Source: a virus. Taken from it: a stretch of DNA of 31,016 nucleotides. This document shows positions 27,629-31,016 of the stretch, piece by piece (position 1 is the stretch's first letter; the number at the start of each line of letters is the position of its first letter). The position numbers and the translations under genes are program-made. The stretch covers positions 1 through 31,016 of IMG/VR virus record IMGVR_UViG_3300042987_001442; one strand, given 5' to 3'. Below the pieces are notes generated by a model. The model was not told the DNA's origin. It was given only the letters and a program-made list of their open reading frames with translations, and did no database searches.

Positions 27629-28016
27629 ATTCACAAAAGACACAAATGTATTCGACATCAAAATCAAGGTAAAGATTGCAGCTAAGATGTTGGCTGACTC
27701 AGAGGGCTTTAGGAAGCATTTTAAGAACCTGCAAGGCTCTGGGTACACTTGGTTGGTACTCAGACATACAACCAACCGTAAGGAAGGCTCTGAGGGCTTT
27801 GTAGATGGTTTTGCAAGTAACCTGATAGAAATTGAAGAGACTCTTGACGGTTTGGTTTTTAGTAAATTCAAAGCACTTGACATTTACCCCGGAGATAAGT
27901 TAGAATTGAATGTGCTTCCGGGATTGACTTTTAGTTCATACGGTATGTTGTATGATGTGATCGAAGAAGCATTGAGTATTTTGTGTAATAAAGAATTCAA
28001 CGGAGAAGAACTGTGA
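27621..28016 (+). CDS. Hypothetical protein
   Basis: A 131-residue protein. The ATG at 27621 is preferred over an upstream frame because GGGGGA directly precedes it. Mixed alpha/beta sequence (FDIKIKVKIAAKMLADSEGF, GSGYTWLVLRHTTNRKEGSE, then KLELNVLPGLTFSSYGMLYD). No family recognised. Confidence 0.7.
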   Translation: MTEFTKDTNVFDIKIKVKIAAKMLADSEGFRKHFKNLQGSGYTWLVLRHTTNRKEGSEGFVDGFASNLIEIEETLDGLVFSKFKALDIYPGDKLELNVLPGLTFSSYGMLYDVIEEALSILCNKEFNGEEL

Positions 28017-28195
28017 AACACCAACGGTATATTGTAGAGAACCTTGACGGTAAGGTTGTAAAGTCTTTCAACAAGCAATCGGATGCTGAATCCTTTGCTC
28101 ACAACAAAGGGTATTTTGTAGTTCTTAATAAGAATACAAAAGATGACCGACAGAGTAAACGTGAAGCAAAACGAAATGGTGGGATGTATGAATAA
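28013..28195 (+). CDS. Small basic hypothetical protein
   Basis: A 60-residue protein, GTG start overlapping the preceding stop (GTGA) with CGGAGAAGAA upstream. An N-terminal strand-helix part (HQRYIVENLDGKVVKSFNKQ) is followed by a basic end (DDRQSKREAKRNGGMYE). The pattern of a short beta-hairpin with DAESFAHNKG recalls small phage proteins carrying a 'modified residue' repeat, but no family is named. Confidence 0.65.
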   Translation: MKHQRYIVENLDGKVVKSFNKQSDAESFAHNKGYFVVLNKNTKDDRQSKREAKRNGGMYE

Positions 28196-28409
28196 TCTAA
28201 AAAGCACTCGTGAAGGCTGCTATGAACTAATCAAGCAGTACTTCACACACGATGGTGTTGTAAAGGCACAGGTGTTACTTGACTTGAACAGTCAGTACTA
28301 TGTTGCTGAGAGAATCTTTGAAGGTTCTGGTAGGGTTGGTTGGAGTCTGCATTTCCTTCAGCAGTGTGCAGAGGAAGTTTGTAGGAATTTTGTGAAGAAC
28401 CCGTTCTAA
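28188..28409 (+). CDS. Hypothetical protein
   Basis: A 73-residue protein; the ATG at 28188 overlaps the end of the preceding gene, with GGTGGG upstream. Helical, with CYELIKQYFTHDGVVKAQVL and LHFLQQCAEEVCRNFVKNPF. No family recognised. It ends the operon before a strong terminator. Confidence 0.65.
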   Translation: MNNLKSTREGCYELIKQYFTHDGVVKAQVLLDLNSQYYVAERIFEGSGRVGWSLHFLQQCAEEVCRNFVKNPF

Positions 28410-28426
28410 AACAAGAAGTTATGAAG

Positions 28427-28464
28427 AAGAGTACTTGGAGAAATCCTTGTACTCTTTTTTTTTT
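28427..28464 (+). terminator. Strong rho-independent terminator
   Basis: AAGAGTAC (28427-28434) pairs with GTACTCTT (28449-28456), with an inner GGA/TCC and a GAAA loop, followed by an uninterrupted run of ten T (28455-28464). The clearest terminator of the accessory region. Confidence 0.93.
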
Positions 28465-28484
28465 ATAAAAAGATTAAAAAGTAC

Positions 28485-28513
28485 TTGACAGTCGGTACTC
28501 GGATCAGTACTAT
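28485..28513 (+). promoter_or_regulatory. Sigma-70-type promoter for the AAA ATPase
   Basis: TTGACA (28485-28490), a 17-base spacer and TACTAT (28508-28513). The sequence around the -10 box (CAGTACTATACTCTTATCG) closely matches the promoter at 27119. Downstream GGCAG/CTGCC can form a small hairpin in the leader. Confidence 0.88.
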
Positions 28514-28564
28514 ACTCTTATCGGCAGCAAGACAGCCTGCCAGTTAACTTAACGGAGAATCAAA

Positions 28565-29497
28565 ATGCCTCGTGGAATCCCAAAGAACGGCGTAAGAATG
28601 ACAAAAAATCGTATCGCAGCAGGTCTTAACCCTGAACAAGTACTTGCTATCAAAGCGATGCAATCTGTGTACTCTGGTGCTGCTGTCGTACCTCAGGCAG
28701 TTGTACAGCAACCCACGAAACCTGCACAACCCGTTGTAGAGCAGACTGAAGAGGAAATCACTGAAGATATCAAGACACGCTTCAGTGCTCTGGAAGATAT
28801 CGTATTGAGTACAGCAATGGGCATCAATCGTTCTTTGATTGTATCGGGTGCCCCCGGGCTAGGCAAAAGTTTTACAGTGGAACAAGTTCTTACTGGTCTT
28901 GGCGATGATGTTACCGTGACGTACATCAAGGGGTACACTCGACCAACAGGTATCTATCGTGCTTTGTACGAGAACTGCCATCCGAACGCTGTGATTGTTT
29001 TTGATGATTGCGACAGTGTATTCTCAGATGACACTTCGTTGAATCTGTTGAAGGCCGCTTGTGACTCTTCAGATACCCGCAAGATTCACTGGGGGTCTGA
29101 GACAAATATGAAAGACGAGGAAGGTGAAAATCTCCCACGTCAGTTTGAGTTTGAAGGTAATATTATCTTCCTGACGAATTATGATTTTCAGAGCATGATT
29201 GAGAAGCAGTCTAAACTGTCACCGCACTTCAATGCGCTGATGAGTCGTAGTCTGTATCTTGACCTTAACCTGAAGACTCAGACTGCTACAATGGTAAGAA
29301 TCCGTCAGGTTGTAAAAGACTGCAAGATGCTGCGTAAGACGCTCTCAGAGGCTCAGGAAGCGGTTCTGTTGGATTGGTTGAGTGCAAACCAAGACAAGGT
29401 TCGTGAGTTGTCTCTGAGGACGGTTAAGAAGGTCAGTACTCTGATGGCATCAAGTCAGAACTGGCAGAAACTTGCAGAGTTGACGATTCTGAAATAA
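28565..29497 (+). CDS. AAA family ATPase
   Basis: A 310-residue single-domain ATPase. After a basic, Pro/Gln-rich N-terminus, Walker A is GAPGLGKSFTVEQVL (about residues 95-103), Walker B AVIVFDDCDS (about 142), and a sensor-type segment IIFLTNYD lies near 200, followed by SRSLYLDLNLKT. Such stand-alone AAA proteins are common in phages near recombination or replication genes, but their substrate is unknown. It is the only gene behind its promoter, with CGGAGAATC before the ATG, implying strong separate expression. Confidence 0.86.
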   Translation: MPRGIPKNGVRMTKNRIAAGLNPEQVLAIKAMQSVYSGAAVVPQAVVQQPTKPAQPVVEQTEEEITEDIKTRFSALEDIVLSTAMGINRSLIVSGAPGLGKSFTVEQVLTGLGDDVTVTYIKGYTRPTGIYRALYENCHPNAVIVFDDCDSVFSDDTSLNLLKAACDSSDTRKIHWGSETNMKDEEGENLPRQFEFEGNIIFLTNYDFQSMIEKQSKLSPHFNALMSRSLYLDLNLKTQTATMVRIRQVVKDCKMLRKTLSEAQEAVLLDWLSANQDKVRELSLRTVKKVSTLMASSQNWQKLAELTILK

Positions 29498-29505
29498 TTT
29501 CAGAA
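29487..29505. repeat. Inverted repeat over the ATPase stop codon
   Basis: TTCTGAAA (29487-29494), TAA stop codon as loop, TTTCAGAA (29498-29505). It lies six bases before the next -35 box, as with the other pre-promoter inverted repeats. Confidence 0.65.
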
Positions 29506-29510
29506 AACAC

Positions 29511-29539
29511 TTGACAGAGGGTATACCGATAAGTATACT
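29511..29539 (+). promoter_or_regulatory. Sigma-70-type promoter with palindromic core
   Basis: TTGACA (29511-29516), a 17-base spacer and TATACT (29534-29539). AGAGGGTATAC (29516-29526) is complementary to GTATACTCTCT (29533-29543) except for one G-T pair, so the spacer and -10 region form an operator-like palindrome. Confidence 0.84.
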
Positions 29540-29570
29540 CTCTTCATTGGCAAACAACTTGGGAAATAAA

Positions 29571-29780
29571 ATGTACATCCTGATGAACTGTGAAGGTAGT
29601 ATTGTAGGTAAATATAAAACAGCAAAAGGTTTGAATGTTGCTGTTGGAAAATTACACCGTAAACTTTGGGACTTTTATCTCTCAAAAAAACGAGAAAGTA
29701 CTTTGGTTTACTCTTCAAAATTTCTTGAAGAATCAGAAGGTGATTCTGAAGAAAAACTGATTATTCTGAATGTAAAGTAA
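29571..29780 (+). CDS. Hypothetical 69-residue protein
   Basis: The ATG at 29571 lies downstream of the promoter; the longer frame begins inside the -35 box and is not transcribed. Sequence is mixed (MYILMNCEGSIVGKYKTAKG, then LHRKLWDFYLSKKRESTLVY) with an acidic stretch (EESEGDSEEK). TTGGGAAATAAA is a fair ribosome site. No family recognised. Confidence 0.68.
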   Translation: MYILMNCEGSIVGKYKTAKGLNVAVGKLHRKLWDFYLSKKRESTLVYSSKFLEESEGDSEEKLIILNVK

Positions 29781-29791
29781 AGGAAACAAAC

Positions 29792-29992
29792 ATGAGTCAC
29801 TTCCTTGAAAACACACCAGTATTCAACGGTTCAAAAGCAAAGAAAACATTTGCTGTTGAATTACTACTGAGCGACAACAGTCCTGTGTTTGTTACTGTAT
29901 ACGCAGACTCAGAGGAAGATGCTCTGACAGGTTTGTTTCCGTGGCAGAAGGATATTGCCACTGGTGTTATTTTTGAAGTTCTTGACGTTTAA
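29792..29992 (+). CDS. Hypothetical 66-residue protein
   Basis: A small beta-rich soluble protein (FAVELLLSDNSPVFVTVYAD, then ATGVIFEVLDV) with AAAGGAAACAA before the ATG. The ADSEEDAL segment recalls small phage proteins that place a helix after a VxVxADSxExA strand. Function unknown. Confidence 0.68.
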   Translation: MSHFLENTPVFNGSKAKKTFAVELLLSDNSPVFVTVYADSEEDALTGLFPWQKDIATGVIFEVLDV

Positions 29993-30006
29993 TACAGGAG
30001 ATTATC

Positions 30007-30360
30007 ATGGGTTTGGATGCGTTCTTGTTCATTGTTAACAATGAAACAAACGAATCAGAAGAGTTGACGTGTTTCCGAAAGTTTAATGCACTTCAAGGTT
30101 TCATGGAAGACCTGTACCGTGAAAAAGGTGGTACGGAAGAAGACTTCAACTGTATTCCTCTGGAGTTAACAGACGAGGACTTGATGGAATTGGAAATGCG
30201 ATTGCGTCATAACCTTTTGACTCCACGAGAAGGTTTCTTCTTTGGTGCTCAAGAGGTTTCTGATTATCACAAGGAAGACCTTCGGTTTGCTCTTGAGAAA
30301 ATCAAGAGTCTGAAAGAGTCAGGAGCAGATTTCAAAGTTATGTATGATTCTTGGTGGTAA
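30007..30360 (+). CDS. Phage protein of the MGLDxxL...REGFFFG type
   Basis: A 117-residue protein of a family spread through phages and prophages, sometimes mislabelled phosphoglycerate kinase. Recognisable features are MGLDAFLF, a FRKFNALQGFMEDLYRE helix, IPLELTDEDLMELEMRLRH, LTPREGFFFGAQEVSDYHKE and the C-terminal helix ending VMYDSWW. The function of the family is not known. CAGGAGATTATC gives a strong ribosome site. Confidence 0.8.
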   Translation: MGLDAFLFIVNNETNESEELTCFRKFNALQGFMEDLYREKGGTEEDFNCIPLELTDEDLMELEMRLRHNLLTPREGFFFGAQEVSDYHKEDLRFALEKIKSLKESGADFKVMYDSWW

Positions 30361-30372
30361 TTAAGAAAACCT

Positions 30373-30419
30373 ATGAAGATTTTTGTAGCATTTACAAAAT
30401 CAATCTCAAAAGTCTTCAT
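30373..30419. repeat. 13-pair inverted repeat before the SprT promoter
   Basis: ATGAAGATTTTTG (30373-30385) pairs with CAAAAGTCTTCAT (30407-30419) through 13 pairs with one T-G. An alternative inner hairpin is TTTTGTA/TACAAAA. No T run follows, so it is not a classic terminator. Confidence 0.7.
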
Positions 30420-30425
30420 CGGTAC

Positions 30426-30454
30426 TTGACACGCACACCTCAAATCAGTACTAT
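30426..30454 (+). promoter_or_regulatory. Sigma-70-type promoter for the SprT-like gene
   Basis: TTGACA (30426-30431), a 17-base spacer and TACTAT (30449-30454). The leader begins with a small hairpin, ATCTGT/ACAGAT (30453-30470). Confidence 0.87.
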
Positions 30455-30487
30455 CTGTATATCGACAGATCAACAGTGAGTTCTAAA

Positions 30488-31006
30488 ATGCAAAAGCAAG
30501 ATATCCTGAAAGCATACGAAGAAGTGTACAACAAAGCATGTGAGTTGTTTCCAGAGTACAGGTCTTTCCCAAAACCAACCGTGAAGTTCACAACAAGAGG
30601 TACTTCAGCAGGTAAAGCAGGTTTTACCTTCAGAGACAACAGTAACTTCTTGCAGTTTAACACTGCCATTGCTAATAACGCAGGGGAAGACTTCCTGAAT
30701 ACTATTCAGCATGAGGTTGCACATCTTGTATCTTACTGCTTGTACCGTAAACGATTCCTGATGGAGAAGATTCAAGCACACGGTACAGAATTCAAGAGGA
30801 TTCACAAGATGCTTGGTGGTACTGGTGAACGCACTCATAATTACAGCATCGAGGGTGTCACTGGTATCCAACAACGACACAAGTGGAAATGCGATTGCAG
30901 GACTTACGAAGTGAGCACACGCAAGAACAACATCATGTTGCAGAAGATGTCATATGGTGCTGTATATCGTTGCGGTTCTTGTAAGGTTCCTGTTGTTAAG
31001 GTTTGA
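30488..31006 (+). CDS. SprT-like zinc metalloprotease
   Basis: A 172-residue protein of the SprT/Spartan-like family, which includes proteases that cut DNA-bound proteins. The zinc helix is QHEVAHLVSY (H75, E76, H79), with a further ligand H98 in AHGTEFKRIHKMLGG, the usual SprT arrangement. The C-terminus has a zinc ribbon (H131/C135/C137 and C162/C165 in RCGSC). The ATG at 30488 fits the usual N-terminus of the family; a GTG at 30476 would add four residues. Phage members may clear proteins from replicating DNA, as inference. It is expressed from its own promoter. Confidence 0.88.
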   Translation: MQKQDILKAYEEVYNKACELFPEYRSFPKPTVKFTTRGTSAGKAGFTFRDNSNFLQFNTAIANNAGEDFLNTIQHEVAHLVSYCLYRKRFLMEKIQAHGTEFKRIHKMLGGTGERTHNYSIEGVTGIQQRHKWKCDCRTYEVSTRKNNIMLQKMSYGAVYRCGSCKVPVVKV

Positions 31007-31016
31007 AGAGATCGGA

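Overview
The window is part of a lytic-type tailed double-stranded DNA phage (Caudoviricetes), most likely of a Gram-negative host. Genes are tightly packed, with many ATGA or GTGA stop/start overlaps. There is a phage lysis module, a phage-encoded nucleotide supply, a T7-like primase-helicase, a family B DNA polymerase, several homing endonucleases and many sub-100-residue genes. A lipoprotein and an M15 peptidoglycan peptidase fit a Gram-negative cell. No integrase, repressor, tRNA or rRNA was recognised. Most of the window is AT-rich; the distal part of the tail-fibre gene is clearly richer in GC and looks exchanged.

Layout. (1) 1-3087, plus strand: the end of a tail-fibre gene, then a lysis cassette (lipoprotein with a shielded ribosome site, M15 endolysin, holin-like membrane protein, coiled-coil membrane protein), ending at a two-way terminator at 3229-3268. 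(2) 3277-13241, minus strand: a homing endonuclease, ribonucleotide reductase large and small subunits, a small gene, a DUF3310 protein, a MazG-like pyrophosphohydrolase, a DEDDy exonuclease, an endonuclease VII-like nuclease, a 5'-3' exonuclease, four small genes, a single-stranded DNA-binding protein and an HNH endonuclease. (3) 13242-13687: a control region between diverging clusters, with several stable helices. (4) 13688-19707, plus strand: small genes, a secreted Asn-rich protein, primase-helicase, an HNH-AP2 homing endonuclease and DNA polymerase. (5) 19708-31016, plus strand: an accessory region of small genes in short operons, most with their own promoter. Recognisable products are dCMP deaminase, a SleB/CwlJ-type hydrolase, ThyX, a WYL_2/Sm-like protein, a pyrimidine-dimer-glycosylase family protein, an AAA ATPase and a SprT-like metalloprotease.

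How it works together. Ribonucleotide reductase, dCMP deaminase, ThyX and MazG make and clean up dNTPs. Primase-helicase, polymerase and SSB copy the DNA, and the three nucleases trim, recombine and resolve it. The plus-strand accessory genes are controlled by a family of near-consensus sigma-70 promoters with a constant 17-base spacer.

The most unusual content is non-coding. A gene-free stretch of about 670 bases (25809-26482) is packed with complementary arms, including a perfect 19-bp helix, and looks like a large structured RNA directly behind a gene for an Sm-like-fold protein. A second helix-rich block lies at 13353-13571. In several promoters one arm of a hairpin lies in the -35/-10 spacer and the other downstream, so only read-through RNA can form the hairpin; this would work as a compact insulator.
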